64,000 nucleotides of DNA from Deinococcus sp. JMULE3 (GCF_013337115.1 NZ_SGWE01000004.1:1622001-1686000), one strand, 5' to 3'. Counted from the stretch's first letter, positions 8,621 to 18,845 are shown. Made by a program: numbers and translations. The notes: generated by a model from the sequence alone, not told the origin.

Positions 8621-10477
8621 ATGACCGCACCGCTGACCCGACCGCTGACCCTGACACTCCTGACCGCCGCGCTCCTGAGCAGTTGCGCCGGGCCCGCCGC
8701 ACCCAGCCCCACGCCGGACCCGACCCCCACGCCGAAGGTCGCGCGCGTGGAACTGAACAGCGCCTCGCTGCTGCTCGAACAGGGCCGCGCCGGGCAGAAC
8801 CTGCAGGCCACCGCGTACGACGACCAGGGCCAGGTGCTGAACGTGCCCATCACCTTCACGTCCAGCAACCCGGCCGTGATCGAGGTCGCCGCCAGCGGCG
8901 CCGCCACCGCCCGCACCGTCGGCAGCGCCCAGATCACCGCCAGCGCGCAGGGCGTTCAATCCGCGCCCGGCGTCGCGGCCAGCGGGGTGCTGCAGGAGGG
9001 CGTGGTGGCGATTCCCGCCAGCAAGGTCCTGCGCGCCCCCACCTTCCCGGAGGGCGTCACGCCGTTCAGTGTCGGCAGCACGTACACCGTGGTCCTGAAA
9101 GACGTCTCGCCCACCGCCGGGAAGCTGTGGTTCAGCCGCGCGCCCGACGGCACACCGGTGCAGGGCCGCGTGCTGTCCAGTCGCGCCGTGCCCGACGGCA
9201 CCGAGGTAACCCTGGAAATCGTGACGCTCCCCACGCTGTTCCGGCAGCTTCAGGTGGACGAGACGGTCCGCGTGCCCTCGCAGGACATCGAATTCACCTC
9301 GCAGACCCGCGCCGCGTTCGACATCCGGCCCCTCGGCAACGGTCAGTTCGAATTCCACCTCCGCGAGCAGGGCGCCGCCCGCACCAGCCTGCAGCCGCTG
9401 GCCTTCAACGCCGGACCGTTCCGCTGCAGCGGCAGCGTCCCGGAAGCCAGCGTGACCCTGGGCCGCCCCACCTTCACTCTGAACGCCGGGAACCCCACCT
9501 TCTCGTTGCGGCTGGACCTGCCACTGCTGGGCACGAAGCGCCTGCGCGTGCTGTACACCGCCGACCCCAGCCTGCGCGTCACGAGCGGCACGCACACCCT
9601 GAACGCCAACTTCAACGACCAGAGCCTGACCTGCACCATGCGCGACGCCGTGGAAGCCCCCTTCGAGACCTTCGGCCTGGGACTGGTCGCCAAGATGCGC
9701 CCCGGGCTGCACCTGGGCGGCAGTTACGGCTCGGGCCGCCGCACCCTCTCGGCCGTGGGCTCGGCGCGCGCCAGCGTCCGCATGGGCTTCGACTGCAACA
9801 CCGACACCGGGTGCAGCAGCCTGTCACGCGGGGAGCTGGGCACCGTGCAGGGCACCGTGACCCTGGGCGGTAGCGGAGACCTGCTCCGCACCGCCCGCGA
9901 CCTGGAAGCCGGGGTGTTCCTCGACACCACGCTGGCGGTCGGGCTGACCGTGACGGAACTGGACGTGCTGCGCTTCCGCTCCGGGTACCGCGCGGCGCTG
10001 GACCTCGCGTCGCTGGACACGCAGGTGAACTCCGGGAACGGCGCCGGTTACCGGATCGGGACGTTCAACGACGTGGACGCCTTCGCCGCCGTGCGGGACA
10101 TCGTGAACACCTTGATCGGCGTGAACGTGAGCGGCCTGCCGGAAATTCACATTGAGGGGCCAGGCGTGCGTTCCCCCGTGATCAGTTCCGCCACCCGCGC
10201 GGGCACCACCGTGACCGTGCAACTGGACCCGGCGCGCGTGAACTTCTTCAGCGTCACCTCGCCGTTCTCGCTGGGGTACAACGTCAAGTCGGTGCAGCTG
10301 CTGCGCCGCTCCGCGACCGGTAGCGTGACCGTGCTGGGCAGCGTCACCCCGACCAGCGGCGCGACCACCGTCACCCTGACCGCCCCCACCCTGATGCCCG
10401 CCGGATCTGAACTGTTCGTGACGGTGGTGCCGCAGGTGTTCGATCTGATGCCCGTCGGGACCGTCCGCGTGAACTGA
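8621..10477 (+). CDS. Secreted lipoprotein with bacterial Ig-like domain
   Basis: A 618-residue protein. The signal peptide ends in LLSSC, a lipobox, followed by a Pro/Thr-rich linker (PAAPSPTPDPTPTP). Residues about 40-125 resemble a BIG2-type Ig-like domain (VELNSASLLLEQGRAGQNLQ ... VITFTSSNPAVIEV). The remaining 480 residues are beta-rich, with two possible disulfides, and match nothing I recognise. It is probably an outer-face or cell-wall-associated protein. A GGGGGGAGA run precedes the ATG. It stands alone, closed by a terminator at 10501. Binding target unknown. Confidence 0.7.
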   Translation: MTAPLTRPLTLTLLTAALLSSCAGPAAPSPTPDPTPTPKVARVELNSASLLLEQGRAGQNLQATAYDDQGQVLNVPITFTSSNPAVIEVAASGAATARTVGSAQITASAQGVQSAPGVAASGVLQEGVVAIPASKVLRAPTFPEGVTPFSVGSTYTVVLKDVSPTAGKLWFSRAPDGTPVQGRVLSSRAVPDGTEVTLEIVTLPTLFRQLQVDETVRVPSQDIEFTSQTRAAFDIRPLGNGQFEFHLREQGAARTSLQPLAFNAGPFRCSGSVPEASVTLGRPTFTLNAGNPTFSLRLDLPLLGTKRLRVLYTADPSLRVTSGTHTLNANFNDQSLTCTMRDAVEAPFETFGLGLVAKMRPGLHLGGSYGSGRRTLSAVGSARASVRMGFDCNTDTGCSSLSRGELGTVQGTVTLGGSGDLLRTARDLEAGVFLDTTLAVGLTVTELDVLRFRSGYRAALDLASLDTQVNSGNGAGYRIGTFNDVDAFAAVRDIVNTLIGVNVSGLPEIHIEGPGVRSPVISSATRAGTTVTVQLDPARVNFFSVTSPFSLGYNVKSVQLLRRSATGSVTVLGSVTPTSGATTVTLTAPTLMPAGSELFVTVVPQVFDLMPVGTVRVN

Positions 10478-10500
10478 TCGGCGTCCACCCGAAACTGACC

Positions 10501-10529
10501 GACGCGCGGGCCTCCCCCCACCGCGCGTC
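10501..10529 (+). terminator. Terminator after the lipoprotein gene
   Basis: A perfect 9-bp stem, GACGCGCGG (10501-10509) with CCGCGCGTC (10521-10529), and an 11-base C-rich loop, 23 bases after the stop. No T-run follows. Confidence 0.6.
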
Positions 10530-10597
10530 AATCCATCACACCCGGCCCGAACGCCAGGTGTGATGCTGTCCCGTATAGACCCGCCGGGCCCGGAAAC

Positions 10598-10626
10598 CCT
10601 GACCGGGTCAGGCCGGGTGTTACAAC
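10598..10626 (+). promoter_or_regulatory. Leaderless promoter with overlapping palindrome, for the BTAD regulator
   Basis: CTGACC (10599-10604), a 16-base spacer and TACAAC (10621-10626), six bases before the ATG at 10633. A perfect 7-1-7 palindrome, CCTGACC-G-GGTCAGG (10598-10612), covers the -35 box, a natural place for an operator, possibly autoregulatory. Confidence 0.5.
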
Positions 10627-10632
10627 TGAGGT

Positions 10633-13600
10633 ATGCTCGCGCGCCTGCTGGGGCACCCGCACGTCCGTGTGGGGGACACCTGGACGGACCTGCCCGGCAG
10701 CAAGCCCGCGCTGCTGCTGACCGTCCTGCTGCTGCGCGGCGAGTGGATCACCCGCGACCAGCTGGCCGAGACGCTGTTCCCCGGCCTGCCGCAGTCGCAG
10801 GCGCGCACCAACCTGCGCGTGTGCCTGTCGCGCGCCGCCGCACTGCCCTGGGCGGCCGGACTGGAAGTCCAGAAACACCGCCTGCGCCTGCAGGCCGAGA
10901 CCGACGTCGCGCAGCTGCGCCGCGCGCTGCGGGACGGGGACGCCGAGCGGGTGGCGCACCTGTACGCGCCGCTGCTGCAGGGTCTGTCGCTGGCCCAGCT
11001 GCCCGGCCTGGCCGAGCACTTCGAGGCCGAGAGTCGCGCCCTGCACGCCGAGTGCGTCGGCGCCCTGACCCGCGCCGCCGCGCAACGCCGCGCCGCCGGG
11101 GACACCCGCGGAGCGCTGCGTCTGCTCGAACTCGTCCTGTCCCTGGACCCACTGGCCGAGGACACCGCGCGCCGGGCCCTGGACCTGTGCCACGACCTGC
11201 GCGAGCGCGAACGGGGCCTGAAACTGTACGCCTCCCTGCGCCGCGCCCTGCACGACGCCGGGGCTGAACCCCTGCCCGCCACGCAGGCGCTGGCCGCCGC
11301 ACTGGGCCGTCAACCGCTGCGGGCGCTGCCCGGCACGCTGCGCCAGGCGGACCTGCTGGCCGGCCGGGACCGCGAGGCGGCGCACCTGGCGGGCGCGATG
11401 CCCGGCGTGGCCCTGCTGAGCGGCCCGGCCGGGATGGGCAAGACGACACTGCTGCGCCACGCGCTGCCCGGCGCGCGCCGCCTGCCCGCGCAGGAGGGCC
11501 TGCAGCACGTGCCGTACCACCCGCTGCTGCCGCAGCTGCGCCGCGAGCCTCCCAGCGTGGGACCCTACCGTGAGGACCTAGCGCGGCTGCTGCCGGACCT
11601 GTACCCGGACGTCGTGCCCGCACCGCTTGATCCGGGCGTGGGCCGGGTGCGGCTGCTGGAAGCGCTATCGCGAGCGCTGCTGGACAGCGGCGCCCCCCTG
11701 ATCCTGGATGACGCGCAGTGGGCGGACGACGCCACGCTGGACTGGCTGGCCTACGCCGCGGGCCGACCCGGGGGCGGCCTGGTGGTCGCGTACCGCAGCG
11801 ACGAACCGAGCGAGGCGCTGCGCCGCACCCTGACGCACCTGGAACGGCAGGCCGTCACGCACCTGCGGCTGGAACCGCTGGACCCGGCCGCACTGGCCGC
11901 GTGGCTGCGGGCCCTGGGTGGGGAGACCGCGCCGCCCCTGGGTGCGTGGCTGGCCGAGCACAGCGGGGGCACACCCCTGTACGTTCTGGAGCACCTGCGC
12001 GCCCTGTTCGAGGCGGGCGTGCTGCGCGCCGCGCCCGGCGGCTGGCAGGTTGTGGGGCCGCTGCCTGACGCCGCCAGCTGGCCGCCCCCGCCGCAGTTGC
12101 AGGCCCTGGTGCAGCGGCGACTGGCCCGCCTGAGCCGACCGGCGCAGCAGGTGCTGGCCGCACTGAGCCTCGCCCCGGACGCCAGCGAGGACACCCTGGC
12201 GGAGGTGCTGGGTCAGCCGCTGGGCGAGGTGCTCGACGCGCTGGACGCCGCCACGGCCGCCGCATTCCTGCAGGAGGGCCGCCTGCACGACCTGCAGCGC
12301 CGCGCCGTGAGCGCCGCGCTGCCGGGGCCCCGGCGGCAGCTGCTGCACCGGCAGCTGGCCGAGCACCTCAGTCGCCGCGACCCGAACGATCCGGCGCTGA
12401 TCCGCCACTGGACGCAGGCAGGGCTCCCCCAGCGCGCCTGGCCCGCGCGGGCCGCGCACGCCGCGAACCTGCTGGGTGGCGGCCGGGTGGAGGCCGCCGC
12501 GCACGAGTGGCGGGCGCTGCTGACTGAACTGCCGGCCGGGCACCCGCTGGAAGCCCCGGCGCACCTGCAGCTGGGCCGCGCGCTGTTCTGGCAGGACCTG
12601 CACGTCAGCGAGTCGCACCTGCGGGCCGCGCTGGACCTGATCGAGTGGGGGCAGCACGGCCCGGACGACCTGCTGAAACTGGAGACGCTGCTGGCCCTGG
12701 CGGAACTGACCGTGTACCAGGGGCGCGGGCAGGAGGCCGAGATGCTCCTGAAGCGCGCCCTGGCCCTGGCGACGGGACCACTGGCGGCCAGGCCCCTGCC
12801 CCCCGCACTGCACCGCGCGCTGACCGAACTGCGGGTCGAGGTGGGGTTCCGGCGCGGGCAGTACGACGACGCACGCTCCCTGATCCGTGCCGAACCGCAT
12901 CCCTGGCCGCTGCTGATGACGCTGGACGCGCTGGGGGAGTTCTTCGCCGGGCATTTCCAGGCGTGCGCTGCGCGCATGACCGAACTGCTGGCCGCGCATC
13001 CGGTCCTGGCGCACCAGAATGCCATGGAGGCCGACATCGGCCTGTGCCTGCTGCTGAGCGGTCAGCCGGACCGGGCGCGCGAGGTTCTTCAGCAGGGCCT
13101 GAACCGCGCGGATCTGGGACCGCACATGCACGCGCTGATGCTCACGCACCTGGGGCACGCGGCGCTCGCGACCGGTCAGCTGACCGAGGCGGACGCGCAT
13201 CTGAACCGCGCGCTGGCCCTGGCAGACGACCTGGGATCCCTGACGTACCGGGCAGACATCCTCCACCGCCTGAGCCTGTCCCGCGAACAGGCCGGGGACC
13301 TTCGGGGAGCGCTCGAACGGGCCGGTGAGGCGGCGCGCTGCGTGCGTGAGGTCAGCGATCCGTACCGGGAGCTGTACATCACGGCCGCCCACGCGGGCCT
13401 GCTGGCCGCGCACGGCGACGCGGCGCAGGCCCAGGCGCTGCTGGACGCGTGTGCGCTCCAGGCGGACACGCCCCCGCTGGCCCTCGCGGCCTACCACCGC
13501 GCGCGGGCCCTGCTGCACCACGCGCAGGGTGACGCCCCGCTGGCCGCCCAGCACGCCCGGCACGAGGCGGCCCTGTGCCGGACGCACGGAATGACGCCCC

Positions 13601-13683
13601 TGACCGCGCTGCTCCCGGAGCTGCCCCGGACCTCCACGGCCGATCACGGGGAGGACCTGGGCAGAGCGGCCGGGACCGGTTGA
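10633..13683 (+). CDS. Large transcriptional regulator: winged helix, BTAD, AAA ATPase and TPR domains
   Basis: A 1016-residue protein. Residues 1-95 resemble an OmpR/SARP-type DNA-binding domain (LLLTVLLLRGEWITRDQLAE). Residues 100-235 are a bacterial transcriptional activator domain (BTAD). A NACHT/AAA-type ATPase follows, with Walker A GPAGMGKTT at 264-272 and Walker B LILDDAQWADD near 355-365. From about 590 to the end are TPR-like helical repeats. This is the AfsR/MalT-like signal-integrating layout. The target genes are not evident; neighbours are in other transcription units. It is probably leaderless, and the palindrome over its promoter suggests self-control. Confidence 0.8.
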   Translation: MLARLLGHPHVRVGDTWTDLPGSKPALLLTVLLLRGEWITRDQLAETLFPGLPQSQARTNLRVCLSRAAALPWAAGLEVQKHRLRLQAETDVAQLRRALRDGDAERVAHLYAPLLQGLSLAQLPGLAEHFEAESRALHAECVGALTRAAAQRRAAGDTRGALRLLELVLSLDPLAEDTARRALDLCHDLRERERGLKLYASLRRALHDAGAEPLPATQALAAALGRQPLRALPGTLRQADLLAGRDREAAHLAGAMPGVALLSGPAGMGKTTLLRHALPGARRLPAQEGLQHVPYHPLLPQLRREPPSVGPYREDLARLLPDLYPDVVPAPLDPGVGRVRLLEALSRALLDSGAPLILDDAQWADDATLDWLAYAAGRPGGGLVVAYRSDEPSEALRRTLTHLERQAVTHLRLEPLDPAALAAWLRALGGETAPPLGAWLAEHSGGTPLYVLEHLRALFEAGVLRAAPGGWQVVGPLPDAASWPPPPQLQALVQRRLARLSRPAQQVLAALSLAPDASEDTLAEVLGQPLGEVLDALDAATAAAFLQEGRLHDLQRRAVSAALPGPRRQLLHRQLAEHLSRRDPNDPALIRHWTQAGLPQRAWPARAAHAANLLGGGRVEAAAHEWRALLTELPAGHPLEAPAHLQLGRALFWQDLHVSESHLRAALDLIEWGQHGPDDLLKLETLLALAELTVYQGRGQEAEMLLKRALALATGPLAARPLPPALHRALTELRVEVGFRRGQYDDARSLIRAEPHPWPLLMTLDALGEFFAGHFQACAARMTELLAAHPVLAHQNAMEADIGLCLLLSGQPDRAREVLQQGLNRADLGPHMHALMLTHLGHAALATGQLTEADAHLNRALALADDLGSLTYRADILHRLSLSREQAGDLRGALERAGEAARCVREVSDPYRELYITAAHAGLLAAHGDAAQAQALLDACALQADTPPLALAAYHRARALLHHAQGDAPLAAQHARHEAALCRTHGMTPLTALLPELPRTSTADHGEDLGRAAGTG

Positions 13684-13707
13684 GGCGCGGCGGGCGGGGC
13701 CGTCGCG

Positions 13708-14817
13708 TCAGCGCAGGTAGGCGACCAGCAGGTCCACCCCGGCGCGCAGGTCGTCCACGTGCACGGCTTCGACGACCGTGTGGATGTAGCGGGTGGGGAG
13801 GCTGAGGGTCAGGGTGGGCACGCCCTCGCGGCTGCGCTGGATGGCCGCGCCGTCCGTGCCGCCGAGCGCCAGGACCTCCAGCTGCGCGGGAATGCCGCGC
13901 TCCTGCGCCAGGTCCCAGAACTGATCGACCAGCCCCCGGTGCGAGATCATGCTGGAGTCGAACACCTTGATGCCGATGCCCTGCCCCACGTGCGTGACCG
14001 CCTCGTCCGGGCCGACGCCGGGGGTGTCCACCGCCAGGGTCACGTCCAGGCCGATGCCCACGGTGGGCTGCACGCCGTACGCGGCGGTGATCGCGCCGCG
14101 CAGGCCGACCTCCTCCTGGGTGCTGAACACGGCGATCAATTCGTGCCGCAGCTCCTGGCCGCGCAGGGCGCGCAGGGTCTCCAGGAGCAGGAACACGCTG
14201 GCGCGGTCGTCCATGGCCTTGCCGCATACCAGCCGCCCGACCTGCCGGGCCGTCTGGTCCAGCGTGACCATGTCCCCGACGCGCACCTGCGCGCGGACCT
14301 CGTCGGCACTCAGGCCCAGGTCGATGAAGAACTCCCTGACCTCGGGGATCTTCTTGCGTTCCTCGGGAGTCGCGATGTGCACGGGTTTCCCGCCGGGCGT
14401 CAGGATGCCCGGCAGCGCCCCGCCACGCGCGTGGACCGTGACGTCCCGCGCGAAGAGGTTGCGGGTATCGAAGCCGCCCAGCGCCTGCACCCGCACGAAG
14501 CCCCGGTCGTCGATGAAGCGCACCAGGAAGCCGATCTCGTCCATGTGCGCGCTGATCATCACGCGCTCGGCCACCTCGCCCTTCCTGGGCTTGCGGGGCG
14601 CGCGGCGGGCGATGACGTTCCCCATGGCGTCCACGCGGACCTCGTCCACCAGGCCGTCCAGTTCGGCCAGCACGAGGGCCCGCACGGCGTCCTCCTGACC
14701 GGGCACGCCCGGCAGGTCCGACAGGCGCATCAGGAGATCCAGCCGCAGGTCCGTCATGGTCGCGGTGGGGACGGTCGCAGCGGGGGCCGCGTCAGCCTTC
14801 TTCTGTTTTTTCGACAC
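13708..14817 (-). CDS. M42 family metallopeptidase (aminopeptidase/endoglucanase-like)
   Basis: A 369-residue dinuclear-metal aminopeptidase. Metal and active-site motifs are visible: SAHMDEIGF (His and Asp), [10 protein letters not shown] (bridging Asp), [10 protein letters not shown] (catalytic Glu-Glu) and the late metal His in TRYIHTVVE. Proteins of this family form tetrahedral dodecamers that trim peptides. I prefer the GTG at 14817 because CATACT lies seven bases upstream and the Lys-rich N-terminus is plausible; this start overlaps the end of pth by 26 bases. The alternative ATG at 14757 gives 349 residues with no overlap. Confidence 0.88.
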   Translation of the reverse strand: MSKKQKKADAAPAATVPTATMTDLRLDLLMRLSDLPGVPGQEDAVRALVLAELDGLVDEVRVDAMGNVIARRAPRKPRKGEVAERVMISAHMDEIGFLVRFIDDRGFVRVQALGGFDTRNLFARDVTVHARGGALPGILTPGGKPVHIATPEERKKIPEVREFFIDLGLSADEVRAQVRVGDMVTLDQTARQVGRLVCGKAMDDRASVFLLLETLRALRGQELRHELIAVFSTQEEVGLRGAITAAYGVQPTVGIGLDVTLAVDTPGVGPDEAVTHVGQGIGIKVFDSSMISHRGLVDQFWDLAQERGIPAQLEVLALGGTDGAAIQRSREGVPTLTLSLPTRYIHTVVEAVHVDDLRAGVDLLVAYLR

Positions 14818-15514
14818 GCCCGCCAGTATGCGCCGCCGTCCCCGCCGTGTCCTGCGGGGTTCGCCCAGCCGGGACAGAGTCCCCGTCCGGTGCAGGTTTC
14901 GGAGGTTTCGGCGGGGCCGGCGGTTTCGGGCGCAGGTCCGTGCCGTTGAACTGCCCCTGCGCCTCCGCCAGCCCGGACGTGGCCCAGACCTCGGCGGCGT
15001 TCGCACCCAGCCGCACGAGTTCCGCCAGATCGGCCTTCTCCTCGTCACGCCAGCGGCTCAGGACCCAGTCCGGCACCTCCCAGCCCGCCGGCGGGCGCGA
15101 GATCCCCACCTTCACGCGCGCGAAGGCCTCGTGCCCCAGCAGCCGGATGATGTCCCGCACGCCGTTCTGCCCACCGTGCCGCCCGCCCATCCGCACGCGC
15201 AGCAGCCCGAACGGACTGTCCAGGTCGTCCTGCAGCACCAGCAGCGACTCGCCGCCCAGCTTGTAGAACGACATCAGCGGCGCCACCGCCTTCCCGGACG
15301 CGTTCATGAACGTCAGGGGCCGCACCAGCAGCACCTTCGCGCCCACCCCGGAGCCCAGGCGGACCTCGGCGAGCTCGGCGTCCTTGCCTTCCTTGCGCCA
15401 AGACGCCCCGGCGCGGCGGGCCAGTTCGTCCAGCACCATCCAGCCCACGTTGTGCCGCGTCTGCGCGTACTGCGTGCCCGGATTCCCCAGGCCCACGATG
15501 ATCTTCATGCTCAT
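14792..15514 (-). CDS. pth: Peptidyl-tRNA hydrolase with proline-rich C-terminal tail
   Basis: The enzyme releases tRNA from peptidyl-tRNAs that drop off ribosomes. Family blocks are [21 protein letters not shown] (catalytic His in TRHNVG), [23 protein letters not shown] (catalytic Asp) and [13 protein letters not shown]. The core is about 190 residues. An extra tail of about 45 residues, starting [11 protein letters not shown], is low-complexity and not part of the normal fold. The start is ATG 15514, or ATG 15508 two codons later. It lies 8 bases after the unknown gene upstream and overlaps the M42 gene if that uses its GTG start. Confidence 0.93.
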   Translation of the reverse strand: MSMKIIVGLGNPGTQYAQTRHNVGWMVLDELARRAGASWRKEGKDAELAEVRLGSGVGAKVLLVRPLTFMNASGKAVAPLMSFYKLGGESLLVLQDDLDSPFGLLRVRMGGRHGGQNGVRDIIRLLGHEAFARVKVGISRPPAGWEVPDWVLSRWRDEEKADLAELVRLGANAAEVWATSGLAEAQGQFNGTDLRPKPPAPPKPPKPAPDGDSVPAGRTPQDTAGTAAHTGGRVEKTEEG

Positions 15515-15522
15515 AATCCGGC

Positions 15523-15936
15523 TTACGCCTGGATGCCTCCCAGCAGTTCGCGCCACTTCGCTTCGGTCTCGCGCACGCGGGCGTCGCCCTTCGCGCGGGT
15601 GTAGCCGCCGCGGAACTCCGCGAAGCGGGTGTCGGTCTCGGCGAACAGCAGGCCCAGCGCCTGACGCACGTCCGTCAGGTTCCGCTCCGTCAGGGTGGTG
15701 TCCCTGGCGTCCAGCACCTCGTCCAGGGTGGCCATCAGGCCCGACAGGGGCCGCAGCCACTGGAACTGCGGGTGGTTCATCACCAGCGAGTACAGCTCGA
15801 AGGGGCCCTTCACGGGGCCGTTCATGAACTCGTACTCGCCCTTGGCGACGTCCAGCAGCGCCGAGTGGAAGTGCCGCAGGGCCGGGACCAGCGCCGTGAG
15901 TTTCGCGCGGACATCCGCGTCAGAGGAAGCAGTCAT
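15523..15936 (-). CDS. Conserved-looking hypothetical protein upstream of pth
   Basis: A 137-residue, predicted mostly helical, soluble protein (no signal or membrane segment). Distinct segments are [20 protein letters not shown] and [22 protein letters not shown] do not recognise the family. It shares a transcript direction with pth and M42 at 8-base spacing, so it is probably the first gene of a three-gene unit. Confidence 0.75.
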   Translation of the reverse strand: MTASSDADVRAKLTALVPALRHFHSALLDVAKGEYEFMNGPVKGPFELYSLVMNHPQFQWLRPLSGLMATLDEVLDARDTTLTERNLTDVRQALGLLFAETDTRFAEFRGGYTRAKGDARVRETEAKWRELLGGIQA

Positions 15937-16066
15937 ACCCGAGAGCGTAGCAAGGCCCCCGCCCGGCCCGCGCGCCCCCTTCCCTTCATACGGTCACTTT
16001 CGCGTGCGCCCGCGCGTCCCACGTGCCACGCTGAGGGTCCCCCCAATCCAGCCCACCGGGAGACCC

Positions 16067-16658
16067 ATGACGGACGACCCGCCCCGCGACCCGCGCGATC
16101 CCCAGCCGCCAGCCCTCCAGGTCCCGCCCCTCCAGTTCACCGCGCCCACCCTGACGGTCGCGTTCCACCCGCCGCAGTACGCCCAGCCCCCCCACGGCCC
16201 TGGCCCGCCTGGACGCCCGGCTGGCGCACCTGCACGCCCGCACGCCCGACGACGCCCTGCACGCCACGCTGCGCGACGCGGCCCGCCTGCTGGGCGCGCA
16301 CCTGACCTACCGCGCCGCCGCGAGGACCGTCCACGCGCACCCCTGGCAGGCCGACACGGCCCTGATCGGCGTCGGCGTGCGCCGCGCCACGCACCTGCTG
16401 AGCCTGAGGGGCGCCTCCTACCCCGACGCGGCGGCCTCCGACCCGGCCGCGTTCCGCGCCGCCGTGAGCCGCTGGCCCGCCGGGACACTGCTCGTCGCGC
16501 GGCGCGGCGTGATCTGCGCGCAACTGAATCTCGCGTGCGACCTCGACCGCCTGTCCCTGGACGAGGTGCAGGCCAGCGGCGCGGCCCTGTACGCCCACCG
16601 CCTGCGGCCCGGCGGTCAGCTGGAAGCGTGGCGCACGCCCGACTGGCCCGGCCGGTAG
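16067..16658 (+). pseudogene. Frameshifted hypothetical gene, split at a run of seven C
   Basis: Two reading frames with the same codon bias join at a poly-C tract. Frame 1 starts at ATG 16067 (MTDDPPRDPRDPQPPALQ) and is sound to codon 40. After CCCCCCC at 16187-16193 the coding signal continues one frame on (TALARLDARLAHLHARTPDD ... RTPDWPGR) to the stop at 16658. Removing one C would give a protein of about 196 residues with a proline-rich N-terminus. It could be a sequencing error, a real inactivating or phase-variable shift, or ribosomal slippage. Function unknown. Confidence 0.7.
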
Positions 16659-16682
16659 ATCAGCCCCACCGTCAGTGGCCGA

Positions 16683-18845
16683 TCAGTTCAGGAGCGTCTC
16701 GCCGTCCCCCGCCGCGCGCTCGGGCAGGTTCAGCGGCAGGGGACCGTTCAGGTGCGGCGTCCACATGCTCGCCGGGCCCGGACGGCCCGTCAGGTACCCC
16801 TGCACCGCCCCGCAGCCCAGGTCCCGCAGGACCCGCAGCTGCTCGGGCGTTTCTACACCCTCGACGATCACGGTCAGGTTCAGGCTGCGGCCCAGGCCGA
16901 TCAGGGCGCTCACCACGCGCTGCTCGATGGGGGACTCGGCGACGCCCGTGATCAGCGAACGGTCCAGTTTCAGTTCGTTCAGGGGCATCTGCAGCAGCGT
17001 ACTGACCGACGACTGCCCCGTCCCGAAATCATCCAGGGACAGCTGCACGCCCAGCCCCTGCAGCTGCGCCAGCTGCCGCGCGGCGCGCTGCAGGTCCTGC
17101 ACGGTCAGGCGCTCGGTGATCTCCAGTTTCAGCTGCCCGCCGTCCAGCCCGTGGCGGCGCAGCGTCGCGTGGACCCGCTGCGTGAAGTCCTCCTGCGCGA
17201 CCTCCAGCGCCGAGACGTTCACCGCGACCGGCACGCGCAGCCCCCACTCGGCCGCCTGACGGCACGCCTCGTCCAGCACCCACGCGCCCAGCGGCCCGAT
17301 CAACCCGGCCTCCTCCGCCAGCGGAATGAACCGCGCCGGGGACACCAGCCCCAGCTGCGTGTCCGTCCAGCGGACCAGCGCCTCGAAGCCCAGCAGCGCG
17401 CCCGTCGTGGTGTCCACCTGCGGCTGGTAGTGCAGGTGCAGCCCACCCGCGTCCAGCGCCGCGCGCAGCCGCGTCTCCAGGTGCAGCTGACCGTGCACCG
17501 CGGCGTCCATGGACTTCTGGAAGAACTGCACGCCGTTCTTGCCCTCGCGCTTGGCCTGCGTCATCGCCAGGTCCGCCTGCCGCAGCAGGTTCGCCGGGAG
17601 GCTGCTGTCCGGCGGGCTGACCGCCACGCCCATGCTGCCGCGCACGTTCACCAGCTGCCCATCCACGTCGAAGGGATGCGCCAGGGCCGCCTGCAGGCGC
17701 CGCGCCACGCTGCCCGCCTCGGGCCGCCCGCCCACGTCGGGAATCAGCACCACGAACTCGTCCCCGCCCAGGCGCGCCACGGTGTCCGATGGGCGCACGT
17801 CCTCCTGCAGTCTGCGCGCGACCTCACGCAGCACCGCGTCCCCCACCGCGTGCCCCAGCGTGTCGTTCACGCGCCGGAACCCGTCGAGGTTCAGGTGGAC
17901 GACCGCCAGCGCCCGCCCATCCCGCGCGGCGCGGCGCAGTTCCACCTGCAACCGGTCGAGCAGCAGCGTGCGGTTCGGCAGGCCCGTCAGCGCGTCGTGC
18001 TGCGAGTCGTGCGCCAGCTGCGCCGCCAGGGCCCGCAGCTGCTCCTCGGTGCGCTTGCGGTCGCGGATGTCACGGTCCTGCCCCAGGATCAGTTCGCGCC
18101 CGTTCACGCTCACGACGCTGCTGGCACTCTCGATCGGGAACACCGTCCCGTCGCGGTGCAGGTGCGAGCCCTCGCCGTGCACCTGTCCCTCCTCGCGGAT
18201 CCAGGCGAACAGCTCGCCGCCCTCCTCGGCCATCATCGGGTACGGGTGCAGGATGTCGATGGACTGCCCGACCAGCTCGTGACGTTCGTAGCCGTTCATG
18301 CGGCAGAAGGCCTCGTTGCAGTCCAGGATCCGCCACGCGACCTCCGGGTCGTTCGGGTCGATCAGGACCACACCGTCCGCCGAGCGTTCGAACAGCGCCC
18401 GGAAGCGGTCCTCGCTCTCCTGCAGCGCCTGCCGCGCCTCGCGTTCCCGCGTGACGTCCACCCCGGTCGCCACGACCAGCGCCACCCGCCCCCGCGCGTC
18501 CAGCAGCGCCGTGTTCGACCACAGGACGTACCGCAGCTCGCCGCTGCGGGTCTGCCAGTGATTCTCGTAACGGTTCGGGTAGTCCCCGGCCGCCAGGGAC
18601 TCGAAAGCCTGCACCACCCCGGCGACCTCATGCTCGGGCAGCACGAACGGCCACAGGACCTGCCCGCGCACCTCCTCGAAACTGTACCCGGAGAGCCGCT
18701 CGGCCGCCGCGTTGAACCGCACCACGCGCCCCTGCGGGTCCAGCACGACCACCAGGGTGTCGGTGATGCTCAGGACGGCCTCGGCCAGCCCCGCCCCGCC
18801 GGGCTGGGTGGCAGACGCGATGGCGGCAGTCAGGCGGGTCAACAT
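16683..18845 (-). CDS. Cyclic-di-GMP enzyme with PAS-PAS-GGDEF-EAL domains
   Basis: A 720-residue soluble protein. Two PAS sensor domains (about 18-140 and 145-265) are followed by a diguanylate cyclase domain with intact RLGGDEF at about 360 and an RxxD inhibitory site (RPSD) five residues before it. The phosphodiesterase domain has FEALVRW near 486, VNVSALE, LDDFGTG and VEGVET. Both active-site signatures look intact, so it could make or degrade c-di-GMP, with PAS domains sensing redox, light or a ligand. It has no membrane segments and stands alone. Confidence 0.92.
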   Translation of the reverse strand: MLTRLTAAIASATQPGGAGLAEAVLSITDTLVVVLDPQGRVVRFNAAAERLSGYSFEEVRGQVLWPFVLPEHEVAGVVQAFESLAAGDYPNRYENHWQTRSGELRYVLWSNTALLDARGRVALVVATGVDVTREREARQALQESEDRFRALFERSADGVVLIDPNDPEVAWRILDCNEAFCRMNGYERHELVGQSIDILHPYPMMAEEGGELFAWIREEGQVHGEGSHLHRDGTVFPIESASSVVSVNGRELILGQDRDIRDRKRTEEQLRALAAQLAHDSQHDALTGLPNRTLLLDRLQVELRRAARDGRALAVVHLNLDGFRRVNDTLGHAVGDAVLREVARRLQEDVRPSDTVARLGGDEFVVLIPDVGGRPEAGSVARRLQAALAHPFDVDGQLVNVRGSMGVAVSPPDSSLPANLLRQADLAMTQAKREGKNGVQFFQKSMDAAVHGQLHLETRLRAALDAGGLHLHYQPQVDTTTGALLGFEALVRWTDTQLGLVSPARFIPLAEEAGLIGPLGAWVLDEACRQAAEWGLRVPVAVNVSALEVAQEDFTQRVHATLRRHGLDGGQLKLEITERLTVQDLQRAARQLAQLQGLGVQLSLDDFGTGQSSVSTLLQMPLNELKLDRSLITGVAESPIEQRVVSALIGLGRSLNLTVIVEGVETPEQLRVLRDLGCGAVQGYLTGRPGPASMWTPHLNGPLPLNLPERAAGDGETLLN

